A DNA stretch of 64,000 bases from Sphingobacterium prati. GTDB lineage: Bacteria > Bacteroidota > Bacteroidia > Sphingobacteriales > Sphingobacteriaceae. Shown here piece by piece: positions 39,928 through 48,347 of this stretch; the stretch's first letter is position 1, and each line of letters opens with the position of its first letter. The notes beneath the pieces are model-generated. The model saw nothing but the letters and a program-made list of their open reading frames with translations, was not told the origin of the DNA and made no database searches. A program made the translations under genes and the position numbers. Location of the stretch: positions 868,001 to 932,000 of the forward strand of contig NZ_JABJWY010000034.1 of the NCBI RefSeq assembly GCF_013167215.1. Reading direction: 5' to 3'.

Positions 39928-41394
39928 ATGTTAAAACAGACATTACAACAAAAGCTATTACAAAAACTGTCTCCACAACAAATTCAATTTATTAAATTGT
40001 TGCAGGTACCAACAGTTTCATTAGATGCCAGAATAAAAGAAGAATTAGAGGAAAACCCTGCATTAGAAGATGGTAGCTTGACTAATATGACCGATCCAAT
40101 CGAAGAGTACCCCGATAAAGATCCGGATGACAATTTTGATAATGAAGAGAGCTTTGATTCAGATGACTTCAGCTTAGAGGACTATATACAGGAGGATGAT
40201 TATAAAGACTATGGAAATGGATACGATTATGGTGATGACGATGATGAACGAAAAGAAATGCCTGTTGCCATTCAACATTCCTTCTACGAGCAGCTGCAAC
40301 AACAATTAGACCTCCTTGCCTTAGATGATAAGCATTTTCTAATCGGCCAGCAAATTATCGGAAGCCTTGATGACGACGGTTACCTACGACGTCCGATCAT
40401 AAATTTGGTAGACGATCTAGCTTTTGGTCAGAATGTGATGACTGACGAACACGAAGTATTGGAAATGTTAAAAATAATCCAGGACTTCGAGCCAGCAGGG
40501 ATTGGGGCCAGAGATCTACAAGAGTGTCTTTTGATTCAGTTACAAAAGAAAGATGCGAACAACCCAACGATCAAACTCGCCATTAAAGTGGTTGCCCATT
40601 ATTTAGATGAATTCACAAAAAAGCATTACGATAAGCTTGAAAAATCCCTAGGGGTTTCTCCTGAAGATTTAAAAAATGTGGTGAATGAAATTCTAAAGCT
40701 CAATCCCAAACCAGGTGATTCCGGAGCAGTGGCAGGCAAACAGCTTCATATCATTCCCGATTTTCATATTAGCAACAACGATGGCATTCTTCATTTAACC
40801 CTAAACGGACGTAATGCACCAGAACTTCGTATAAGCCGGGACTATCAACACATGTTTGAACATTACGAAAAGTCTGATCAAAAAGATAAAAAAATGAAAG
40901 AAGCGGTACAGTTTGTCAAACAGAAACTCGATTCGGCAAAGTGGTTCATCGACGCCATCAAGCAGCGCCAACAAACGCTCCTCAAAACCATGAATGCAAT
41001 AATGGAATATCAATACGATTACTTTCTTACTGGTGATGACCGCAAACTGAAACCCATGATCTTAAAAGATATCGCAGACAAAATAGACATGGACATCTCT
41101 ACCGTCTCCCGCGTAGCGAATTCGAAATATGTACAGACTGAATTTGGAACATTTCTATTAAAATCGTTTTTCTCTGAAGCCATTCAAACAGACTCTGGAG
41201 AGGAGGTTTCCAATAAGGAAGTTAAGAAAATATTGGAAGAATGTATCGCCAAAGAAAACAAGCGCAAACCGCTGGCTGATGAAAAATTAACCGAAATTCT
41301 TAAGGAAAAAGGCTATAACATCGCCCGCCGAACGGTTGCTAAATACCGAGAGGCATTGAATATACCCGTCGCAAGATTACGAAAAGAGCTCTAA
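39928..41394 (+). CDS. rpoN: RNA polymerase sigma-54 factor RpoN
   Basis: A 488-residue alternative sigma factor needing enhancer-binding ATPases. The start is the Gln/Leu-rich activator region (L-K-Q-T-L-Q-Q-K-L-L-Q-K-L). An unusually acidic stretch (about 50-110, rich in Asp/Glu/Tyr) follows, then the core-binding domain (D-L-Q-E-C-L, G-S-L-D-D-D-G-Y-L), the helix-turn-helix (D-I-S-T-V-S-R-V) and the RpoN box A-R-R-T-V-A-K-Y-R-E. Complete and normal in length. No enhancer-binding protein gene is in the window. Confidence 0.96.
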   Translation: MLKQTLQQKLLQKLSPQQIQFIKLLQVPTVSLDARIKEELEENPALEDGSLTNMTDPIEEYPDKDPDDNFDNEESFDSDDFSLEDYIQEDDYKDYGNGYDYGDDDDERKEMPVAIQHSFYEQLQQQLDLLALDDKHFLIGQQIIGSLDDDGYLRRPIINLVDDLAFGQNVMTDEHEVLEMLKIIQDFEPAGIGARDLQECLLIQLQKKDANNPTIKLAIKVVAHYLDEFTKKHYDKLEKSLGVSPEDLKNVVNEILKLNPKPGDSGAVAGKQLHIIPDFHISNNDGILHLTLNGRNAPELRISRDYQHMFEHYEKSDQKDKKMKEAVQFVKQKLDSAKWFIDAIKQRQQTLLKTMNAIMEYQYDYFLTGDDRKLKPMILKDIADKIDMDISTVSRVANSKYVQTEFGTFLLKSFFSEAIQTDSGEEVSNKEVKKILEECIAKENKRKPLADEKLTEILKEKGYNIARRTVAKYREALNIPVARLRKEL

Positions 41395-41440
41395 GAGCTC
41401 TTTTTGTTTTACCCAATAATCAAATCTAAATTAAGAATAG

Positions 41441-41448
41441 TATCTTTG
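41441..41448 (+). promoter_or_regulatory. -7 box of the N-carbamoylputrescine amidase gene
   Basis: TATCTTTG, 26 bases before the ATG at 41475. No clear -33 element. Confidence 0.5.
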
Positions 41449-41474
41449 TGCCTGAATTAAATAAGCATTAAGGA

Positions 41475-42350
41475 ATGAGCAAAGTAAAAGTTGGAGTTGT
41501 ACAGATGAGCTGTACCGCAAGCAAACAAGAGAATCTCGAAAAAGCAATCGCTAAAGTAAAAGAAGCCGCTGCAAAAGGTGCGCAAATTGTGTGTCTGCAA
41601 GAACTCTTTACCTCTTTATATTTTTGCGATGTCGAAGACTATGACAATTTCGCCCTGGCTGAATCTATCCCCGGCCCGTCTACAGACGCCCTATCCGCTG
41701 TTGCGAAAGAAGCAGGAGTCGTTATTATCGCTTCATTATTTGAAAAAAGAACTGAAGGCCTTTATCATAATACGACGGCCGTATTAGACGCTGACGGATC
41801 CTATTTAGGCAAATACCGTAAAATGCATATCCCTGATGATCCGGCATTTTATGAGAAATTCTATTTCACCCCCGGCGATCTAGGTTATAAAGTATTTAAG
41901 ACAAGATTTGGTCGAATCGGGATATTGATCTGTTGGGATCAATGGTACCCTGAGGCATCCAGAATTACAGCATTGATGGGCGCAGAAATTCTGTTCTACC
42001 CAACAGCAATTGGCTGGGCTACAGATCAGGACGAAGAAACCAATAAAGATCAATACAATGCATGGCAAACCATTCAACGTTCTCATGCTGTCGCAAACGG
42101 TGTACCTGTGGTATCCGTTAACCGAGTCGGATATGAACAAGATGGTGCCATGAAATTCTGGGGTGGCAGCTTTGTGACAAATGGACAAGGCAAGTTATTG
42201 TACCTGGCCTCCCATGACAAGGAAGAAATTGAAGTCATCGAATTGGATCTAAGTGAATCTGACTATTTCAGAAAACACTGGCCTTTTCTACGTGACCGTA
42301 GAATCGACACGTATTCCCCAATCACCAAACGTTTTATTGACGAAGACTAG
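41475..42350 (+). CDS. aguB: N-carbamoylputrescine amidase
   Basis: A 291-residue carbon-nitrogen hydrolase turning N-carbamoylputrescine into putrescine, CO2 and ammonia. The catalytic triad is visible: Glu in V-C-L-Q-E-L-F, Lys in Y-R-K-M-H-I-P and Cys in I-L-I-C-W-D-Q-W-Y-P-E. Y-F-T-P-G-D and the S-H-A-V-A-N-G segment fit the plant/bacterial CPA clade. It precedes agmatine deiminase, giving the last two steps of arginine-to-putrescine synthesis. Confidence 0.95.
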   Translation: MSKVKVGVVQMSCTASKQENLEKAIAKVKEAAAKGAQIVCLQELFTSLYFCDVEDYDNFALAESIPGPSTDALSAVAKEAGVVIIASLFEKRTEGLYHNTTAVLDADGSYLGKYRKMHIPDDPAFYEKFYFTPGDLGYKVFKTRFGRIGILICWDQWYPEASRITALMGAEILFYPTAIGWATDQDEETNKDQYNAWQTIQRSHAVANGVPVVSVNRVGYEQDGAMKFWGGSFVTNGQGKLLYLASHDKEEIEVIELDLSESDYFRKHWPFLRDRRIDTYSPITKRFIDED

Positions 42351-42365
42351 TAGTTAATCATATTG

Positions 42366-42417
42366 GCCATTTTAATTTGTGATTCATGAAAAGAAGAACA
42401 GATTAAAATGGCTTTTT
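42366..42417 (+). terminator. Hairpin between aguB and aguA (terminator or attenuator)
   Basis: GCCATTTTAAT (42366-42376), a 25-base loop, ATTAAAATGGC (42402-42412), then TTTTT. Perfect 11-bp stem with U-run ending 12 bases before the aguA ATG. It would separate or attenuate the two genes. Confidence 0.55.
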
Positions 42418-42429
42418 ACATTATAAAGC

Positions 42430-43506
42430 ATGGAACAAGAAAGTACTTTCACTCAGGCATATTTTGACAATTCTCCAAAAAAACAAGGTTTCACATTCCC
42501 CCCTGAATGGGCAAAACAAGAAGCTATGTGGTTGAGCTGGCCGCATAAAGAGGAATCTTGGCCCGGAAAAATTGAAACCATATACGCGCCTTATTGCGAA
42601 TTCATTAAAACTGTTGCTGCTGGGCAAAAAGTAAGAATTAATGTAGCTAACGAAGACATGAAGGTGTTTGCGATCACAGAATTGAAAAAAGTAACAGTTG
42701 ATTTTAGCAATATTGAATTTTATTTCAATCCAACTAATGATGCTTGGTGTAGAGATCATGGTCCTGCCTTCCTTGTCAATCAACATTCAAATACAAAAGC
42801 CATTATTGATTGGGGCTACAATGCCTGGGGCGGCAAATACCCCCCCTTTGATCTCGATGACGTTGTCCCTACACGTATAGCAGAGGAGTTCGATCTCCCT
42901 CTATTCACGCCTAATATCGTGATGGAAGGCGGTTCTGTCGAATTTAACGGCGCTGGAACCGTTATGACAACAACAGCATGTTTGCTCAATGAAAACCGAA
43001 ACCCTGATTTCACAAAAGAACAAATTGAGACTTATCTAAAAGAATTCTATGGGCAAGACCAGGTACTGTGGTTAGGGGACGGGATCGTCGGAGATGACAC
43101 AGACGGCCACATTGACGACATTACACGTTTTGTAAATGAAAATACAGTTTTAACTGTTGTCGAAGAAAACCCTGAAGATGAAAATTATGCGATCCTTCAA
43201 GAGAATTTGGAAACACTCCGTTCTTTCAAATTATTAAATGGTGAACCGCTTAATATTGTCGAACTTCCTATGCCTGCACCGGTAATCTATGAAGACACCA
43301 GACTGCCAGCATCATACGCTAACTTCTATATTGCAAACGATGTTGTGGTTGTACCAATTTTCAAGGATGCCAATGACCAAAAAGCATTAGATATTATCCA
43401 AGGCTGCTTTCCGTCGCGAAAAGTAATAGGGATTAATTCAGTAGACATTATCTGGGGACTGGGTAGTTTTCATTGCTTGAGTCAGCAAGAACCGGCGCGC
43501 AGCTAA
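42430..43506 (+). CDS. aguA: Agmatine deiminase
   Basis: A 358-residue guanidino-modifying enzyme converting agmatine to N-carbamoylputrescine and ammonia. Seen: the Asp/Arg active-site region W-C-R-D-H-G-P, M-E-G-G-S-V-E, the H-I-D-D loop in T-D-G-H-I-D-D-I, and the nucleophilic Cys in G-S-F-H-C-L-S-Q-Q-E-P. Works just upstream of AguB in putrescine synthesis. A terminator-like hairpin lies between the two genes and no promoter is visible between them. Confidence 0.95.
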   Translation: MEQESTFTQAYFDNSPKKQGFTFPPEWAKQEAMWLSWPHKEESWPGKIETIYAPYCEFIKTVAAGQKVRINVANEDMKVFAITELKKVTVDFSNIEFYFNPTNDAWCRDHGPAFLVNQHSNTKAIIDWGYNAWGGKYPPFDLDDVVPTRIAEEFDLPLFTPNIVMEGGSVEFNGAGTVMTTTACLLNENRNPDFTKEQIETYLKEFYGQDQVLWLGDGIVGDDTDGHIDDITRFVNENTVLTVVEENPEDENYAILQENLETLRSFKLLNGEPLNIVELPMPAPVIYEDTRLPASYANFYIANDVVVVPIFKDANDQKALDIIQGCFPSRKVIGINSVDIIWGLGSFHCLSQQEPARS

Positions 43507-43528
43507 AGATAAAATAAATATTACAGGA

Positions 43529-43564
43529 AAATGCTTCATTTATATGCAATGAAGCATTTCTTTT
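43529..43564 (+). terminator. Terminator after aguA
   Basis: AAATGCTTCATT (43529-43540), loop TATATGC, AATGAAGCATTT (43548-43559), then CTTTT. May also act on the convergent DeoR gene. Confidence 0.8.
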
Positions 43565-43682
43565 ATAGCTTAATTAATACGAGCAAACACTTAAAATGGT
43601 CAATATGCTAAAGAAAAAATAAGAACTTTATTGTTTGAAGCGTCTAACTTCACAGAAATCATTTAGTGCTACCAACTAAAAG

Positions 43683-44444
43683 CTACACAACAATGACTTG
43701 TACACCAGATTTCTCGAGCGATTCAACAAATCCGGCGCTGACTTTATCGTCGGTAATCAATATATCAATTTTATCGAAACCACAAATTCGACCAAAGCTA
43801 CGTCTTCCAAATTTAGAGGAATCGGCAAGTACTACGACCTTTTGAGCAGTGTCAATCATGATACGGTTTAACTGGGCTTCTTGCGCGCTGGATGTTGACA
43901 CCCCATAGTCCAGGTCAATACCATCTACCCCCAAAAATAGCTTACTACAATAAAAATCATGCAGTAAATTTTCCGCATACTTACCCGTCACTGAAGTGGA
44001 GGTTTTCCGTAATGTACCGCCCATTTGCATTATTTCCACTGATGGATACTTAATTAACTCCATGGCAACATTTAACGCTGATGTGACAACTGTAATATTT
44101 CCCTTCGGTGTAATTTGCCTCGCCAATGATTGCATGGTTGTGCCTGAAGCAATAATAATTGAATCATTTTCTTCAATCATTTCAGCAGCCTTTTTTCCGA
44201 TTCTACTTTTATCATCAGACCGAAGTTTCTCTTTTTCAAACACAGTCCGATCTGTCGTATAAGGATTATATTGTGTCGCTCCGCCGTGGGTCCGAAAAAG
44301 CAGACCACTCTCCTCCAATAATGTCAAATCTTTTCGAATTGTGACAGAAGATACGCCCAATTCTTCACAGAGATCAATCACTTGGACTATACCTACTTCT
44401 TTTAGTTGTTTTAAAATATATTGATGTCGTTCTACGTTTGTCAT
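43683..44444 (-). CDS. DeoR/GlpR-family transcriptional regulator
   Basis: A 253-residue regulator: N-terminal DeoR winged helix (R-H-Q-Y-I-L-K-Q-L and V-S-S-V-T-I-R-K-D-L-T-L-L-E) then the sugar-phosphate-sensing domain with I-A-S-G-T-T, G-G-T-L-R, L-G-V-D-G-I-D and A-D-S-S-K-F-G. DeoR proteins of this type respond to phosphorylated sugars. No sugar gene is adjacent, so the target is elsewhere. An 8-bp palindrome CACTAGTG near 44483 might be a binding site. Confidence 0.92.
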   Translation of the reverse strand: MTNVERHQYILKQLKEVGIVQVIDLCEELGVSSVTIRKDLTLLEESGLLFRTHGGATQYNPYTTDRTVFEKEKLRSDDKSRIGKKAAEMIEENDSIIIASGTTMQSLARQITPKGNITVVTSALNVAMELIKYPSVEIMQMGGTLRKTSTSVTGKYAENLLHDFYCSKLFLGVDGIDLDYGVSTSSAQEAQLNRIMIDTAQKVVVLADSSKFGRRSFGRICGFDKIDILITDDKVSAGFVESLEKSGVQVIVV

Positions 44445-44675
44445 GGCTCTTTATAATATATGCGCTAAATCTTAAATCCACTAGTGATTTATTCATAAGA
44501 ATAGCGCTGTATACCTAAAATATACCTCACTCACTATCCAAATTTTAGTGGACAACTATTCTATAAAATCTCTCTAGCAGAACTGACGTTAAAATAATGA
44601 AATTATTTAATTATTTACACCAATATGTAAATTTAACTTTATTTCAAGAACGTAAGGCCTGCGGTTTTCATAAGT

Positions 44676-45464
44676 TTAAAAATCCAAAGGATCAGGCCAG
44701 ATATATTGATAATCCAATTCATTTTGCAGTAGGCTTCCAATCACTACTTTCTGAAAAGAATCGCCTTTTTCAAATTTGGCAGGTAAATCGAAGCCATATT
44801 TTTGTGCAGACGCCAGTATAACCTCTTTTTTTTGCGGGTGTATTGGTGCGACAACATTATAAATGCGATGACTGAAATCCTTTACAGTAGCCAAGGTAAT
44901 TAAACGCACGGCATCATCGAGGTGGACAAAATTGGCAGGTTGTTCACCTGTTGTGCAAATACGATTCGCGAAATACTTTGCGAAGATGCGATTTTTACCA
45001 AATAAGCCACCAAGTCGATATACATGAGTATCGTGCAGTTGTAACATGAGCTGTTCTGCTAAAAGAAGCTTTTCGGAAAACTCAATTCCTTCAGCATTCA
45101 ATTCACTATAAACGCCATCCTTGTCTGGATAGATCCCAATGGAACTAAGAAACAGCTGCTTGGCCCATTGGATATTTTCAAGAAATCTCGAAATATTCGA
45201 AAAACGGATTTCTAAATCCGATAGGCTGTTTTTTTTGCTGGCAGGAATACTGTTTAATACAAAGTCAAATTGGCATGGAAGAATCACGTCGGACGGTACA
45301 TTGCATTGATCAAAGTCGGCAATAAATGAAAAAATACCGTCAGCTTTTAGCCGATGGTATTTTTCATATTGTGTTGTACTTGCCCAGACCTCATGCCCCT
45401 GATGTTTCATATCCTTAGCAAATGATTCCGCTAACCATCCACAGCCTAATATGAGTATCCGCAT
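44676..45464 (-). CDS. NAD(P)-binding epimerase-like protein (YeeZ-type)
   Basis: A 262-residue Rossmann-fold protein: I-L-I-L-G-C-G-W-L-A (3-12) binds the dinucleotide, S-S-I-G-I-Y-P-D marks the catalytic-loop region of extended SDRs, and V-Y-R-L-G-G-L-F-G lies near the substrate pocket. No classical Y-x-x-x-K pair at the usual place, as in YeeZ-type proteins whose substrate is unknown. It follows proS by 12 bases and is likely co-transcribed. Confidence 0.82.
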   Translation of the reverse strand: MRILILGCGWLAESFAKDMKHQGHEVWASTTQYEKYHRLKADGIFSFIADFDQCNVPSDVILPCQFDFVLNSIPASKKNSLSDLEIRFSNISRFLENIQWAKQLFLSSIGIYPDKDGVYSELNAEGIEFSEKLLLAEQLMLQLHDTHVYRLGGLFGKNRIFAKYFANRICTTGEQPANFVHLDDAVRLITLATVKDFSHRIYNVVAPIHPQKKEVILASAQKYGFDLPAKFEKGDSFQKVVIGSLLQNELDYQYIWPDPLDF

Positions 45465-45476
45465 AAGATCAAAAGA

Positions 45477-46949
45477 TTAGTAAGCTTTCGCAAATAAAAC
45501 TCGTCTGTTGGAAGGTTTTCCGGTGAAGATACAAACACCCTCTTCGTCCTTTACATCCAAAGGAATACAACGGATTGTCGCCTTTGTTTCCTCTTTCACT
45601 CGTTTTTCTGTTTCTGTTGTTCCATCCCAGTGACAGGAGATAAATCCGCCTTTACCTTCCAGCACTTCTTTAAACTCATCATAAGAATTCACTTCCGTAA
45701 AATGAGATGCCCTAAAATTCAACGCTTTTTGGTAAATATTCTCCTGTATTGCATGCAATAGCTGCTCGATATTTCCGGCCAATCCTTCTTGTGCTACAGT
45801 TTCCTTTGTTTGTGTATCACGACGTGCCAATTCAACGGTACCATTTTGCATATCTCGCGCCCCAACGGCTACCCGTACAGGCACACCTTTTAGCTCCCAT
45901 TCCGCAAATTTAAAGCCGGGGCGTTGAGTATCTCGCTCGTCGTATTTCACGGAGATATTTTTTATCTTTAATTCGTTTGTTAGTTGATCCACGAAAACAT
46001 CAATCTGTGCTTTTTCTTCTTCAGTTTTGAAAATTGGAACAATAACAACCTGAATTGGCGCCAGTTTTGGAGGCAATACCAATCCTTGATCATCCGAGTG
46101 GGCCATAATCAAAGCGCCCATTAAACGTGTAGAAACACCCCAAGAAGTCGCCCATACATGTTCCAGTTTCCCTTCTTTAGACGTAAACTTCACATCAAAA
46201 GCCTTCGCAAAGTTCTGACCAAGAAAATGCGATGTTCCTGCTTGTAAAGCCTTTCCATCCTGCATTAAAGCTTCAATACAATAGGTATCTAATGCACCAG
46301 CAAAACGTTCATTTTCAGTTTTACGACCGCGTATAACAGGTACAGCCAGAATATTCTCAGCAAATTCCGCATACACGTCCAGCATACGTTCTGTTTCCTC
46401 TATTGCTTCTTCTCTCGTTGCGTGTGCTGTGTGTCCTTCCTGCCATAAAAACTCTGCTGTACGCAGAAAAAGACGCGTGCGCATTTCCCAACGAACAACA
46501 TTTGCCCATTGGTTTACTAAAATCGGTAGATCACGATACGATTCGATCCAGCCACGGTATGTATTCCATATAATGGTTTCAGAAGTCGGGCGTACAATTA
46601 GTTCTTCTTCTAATTTCGCATCTTCATCCACCACGATCTTACCTGTACCATCATTTTTTAGTCTATAATGTGTGACCACTGCACATTCGGTTGCGAAACC
46701 CTCCACATGGGCCGCCTCTTTAGAAAAAAATGATTTTGGAATGAATAAAGGGAAGTAAGCATTGCTATGGCCTGTCTCTTTAAATCTTTTGTCTAAGATC
46801 GCTTGCATTCTTTCCCAGATAGCGTATCCGTATGGTTTGATCACCATACAGCCCCGTACAGCTGAATTTTCAGCCAGATCAGCTTTGATCACAAGGTCAT
46901 TGTACCATTGCGAATAATCTTCTGCACGACTTGTAATTCCTTTACTCAT
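45477..46949 (-). CDS. proS: Prolyl-tRNA synthetase (archaeal/eukaryotic type)
   Basis: A 490-residue class II aminoacyl-tRNA synthetase of the short ProRS form without the inserted editing domain. Seen: R-P-T-S-E-T-I-I (motif 1/2 region), [21 protein letters not shown] (motif 2), [10 protein letters not shown] and motif 3 with S-W-G-V-S-T-R, then the anticodon-binding domain and C-terminal zinc-like region. First gene of a pair with the epimerase-like gene. Confidence 0.96.
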   Translation of the reverse strand: MSKGITSRAEDYSQWYNDLVIKADLAENSAVRGCMVIKPYGYAIWERMQAILDKRFKETGHSNAYFPLFIPKSFFSKEAAHVEGFATECAVVTHYRLKNDGTGKIVVDEDAKLEEELIVRPTSETIIWNTYRGWIESYRDLPILVNQWANVVRWEMRTRLFLRTAEFLWQEGHTAHATREEAIEETERMLDVYAEFAENILAVPVIRGRKTENERFAGALDTYCIEALMQDGKALQAGTSHFLGQNFAKAFDVKFTSKEGKLEHVWATSWGVSTRLMGALIMAHSDDQGLVLPPKLAPIQVVIVPIFKTEEEKAQIDVFVDQLTNELKIKNISVKYDERDTQRPGFKFAEWELKGVPVRVAVGARDMQNGTVELARRDTQTKETVAQEGLAGNIEQLLHAIQENIYQKALNFRASHFTEVNSYDEFKEVLEGKGGFISCHWDGTTETEKRVKEETKATIRCIPLDVKDEEGVCIFTGKPSNRRVLFAKAY

Positions 46950-47126
46950 ATGAAATTGATAAATTATTGTAACATTATAACGTTAAGTCTCGTCTGTATT
47001 TCAATACAAAAAGCGTTCAATAAAAAATATTTGTATTTTTGATTACTTCGATTAAACCCCGTCGAGAAATTTGCGTCTAAGATAGTAAATAAGGCTGTAT
47101 AATCGAAAATAACGATTTAGGATATT

Positions 47127-48278
47127 ATGAAAAAAAATAGATTATTTATCGGAGCACTTGCCATGACAGGAGCATTTATGTTAGGTTCCTGCGGTACGAG
47201 TAGGCAAATCTATGGCGACGATGTCTATGGCAATAATGGACAAGCTAGACAGAAAGTCTATCAAAGTCCGGATTACTATTACACGGATGCGGACCAGGTT
47301 CAACAGGAAGGGCAATCACAGGGCGGTTATTATGATGACGAATATTCAGATCAGGATTACAATAACGATTCCTACGAAGATCTTGAATATGCAAATCGGA
47401 TAAACCGGTTTTATTATGCCTCCCCAGGAATGACCTATTTTGACCCATTCTTCGATCCGTGGTATGGTTATGGATTTGGTGGAATGTATGGATATGGTCC
47501 TTCCTTCGGTTTAGGTTGGGGCTGGGGGTCCGGTTGGGGATCTTCCTGGTCAATCGGCCTAGGCTGGGGCTGGGGGTCTGGCTGGGGATCTCCTTGGTAT
47601 GGTGGCTATCACCCTTGGGGCGGCTGGTATGGCGGTGGATACTGGGGATCTGGTTGGTATGGCAATGGTTATTGGGGCGGGGGCTACTGGGGTAATTCAA
47701 GACCTCGTTACGCATCCTCCCGTTCATCTTATAGAGATAACTATAATGTACGTACTTCATCTTCTCGTACCAGAACTTCGGGTTCTTATGACCGCACAGG
47801 TGTAGCTCGGGATTCAAGAGGACGCATCACCTCGGTTGCAAGTACACGATCGACTGCTGGCGGACGAACAAGAACTTCCGACGGTTCAATATCACGAAGC
47901 TCTTCCTATGATAGATCTGGTGGTAGAACTAGATCTTCAGATGGGATCTCTACAAGAGGCGGTTATATTGATAGAGGCAGAACACGTACTTCAGACAGAA
48001 CCAATGGAACATATCCAAGTATGCGAAGTTCCAATGGCACTTCGAGAACTCGATCAAGCTCTGGTGAAGTTTCCCGTCCAATGAGTCGTTCTATGGAAAG
48101 TCGTTCAGGCTATCCAAGCTCTACTTCGAGACCTTCTTATACTCCACCAACAAGAAGTTATGATAGCGGATCATCACGCTCAAGTGGTGGCTTCTCCGGA
48201 GGCGGAAGTTCAAGATCCAGCGGCGGATTTTCTGGTGGCGGCGGAAGTTCAAGATCTAGCGGTGGACGTACACGCTAG
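47127..48278 (+). CDS. Gly/Trp/Tyr/Ser-rich lipoprotein
   Basis: A 383-residue low-complexity lipoprotein. The signal ends in a lipobox (L-G-S-C, Cys at about residue 22). Then come an acidic Tyr/Asp/Gln region (30-90), a region built of G-W-G-W-G-S and G-G-Y-W-G repeats (about 110-190), and a Ser/Arg/Gly/Thr-rich tail to the end. The tail is positively charged. Similar Bacteroidota proteins are sometimes wrongly named prolyl-tRNA synthetase or vitellogenin. Probably an outer-membrane-attached, intrinsically disordered protein; function unknown. Confidence 0.85.
   Translation: MKKNRLFIGALAMTGAFMLGSCGTSRQIYGDDVYGNNGQARQKVYQSPDYYYTDADQVQQEGQSQGGYYDDEYSDQDYNNDSYEDLEYANRINRFYYASPGMTYFDPFFDPWYGYGFGGMYGYGPSFGLGWGWGSGWGSSWSIGLGWGWGSGWGSPWYGGYHPWGGWYGGGYWGSGWYGNGYWGGGYWGNSRPRYASSRSSYRDNYNVRTSSSRTRTSGSYDRTGVARDSRGRITSVASTRSTAGGRTRTSDGSISRSSSYDRSGGRTRSSDGISTRGGYIDRGRTRTSDRTNGTYPSMRSSNGTSRTRSSSGEVSRPMSRSMESRSGYPSSTSRPSYTPPTRSYDSGSSRSSGGFSGGGSSRSSGGFSGGGGSSRSSGGRTR
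47508..47603 (+). repeat. Two tandem 48-bp units in the lipoprotein gene
   Basis: Units 47508-47555 and 47556-47603 encode G-L-G-W-G-W-G-S-G-W-G-S followed by variable residues. The copies differ mainly at third positions. Confidence 0.75.
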
Positions 48279-48292
48279 TAAAAAACAGCTTA

Positions 48293-48322
48293 CAGTAGCA
48301 TACATAATCTTGTGTGCTACTG
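48293..48322 (+). terminator. Hairpin between the lipoprotein and porin genes
   Basis: CAGTAGCATACA (48293-48304), loop TAATCT, TGTGTGCTACTG (48311-48322) with one G-U pair. The following CTTATTTC is only weakly U-rich, so termination may be partial. Confidence 0.5.
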
Positions 48323-48347
48323 CTTATTTCAGACGATATTTTAGCTT

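Noticed and set aside
44597-44821. Plus-strand ORF of 74 codons at the 3' end of the YeeZ-like gene
   Set aside because: Mostly antisense to a solid gene, no promoter, no family.
47245-47817. Open frame antisense to the Gly/Trp-rich lipoprotein
   Set aside because: His/Asn/Pro-rich shadow of a low-complexity gene; no start signal and no recognisable protein.
47127-48278. Name 'prolyl-tRNA synthetase' for the W/G-rich protein
   Set aside because: It has a lipobox and low-complexity repeats and none of the class II motifs; the true proS is the neighbouring gene.
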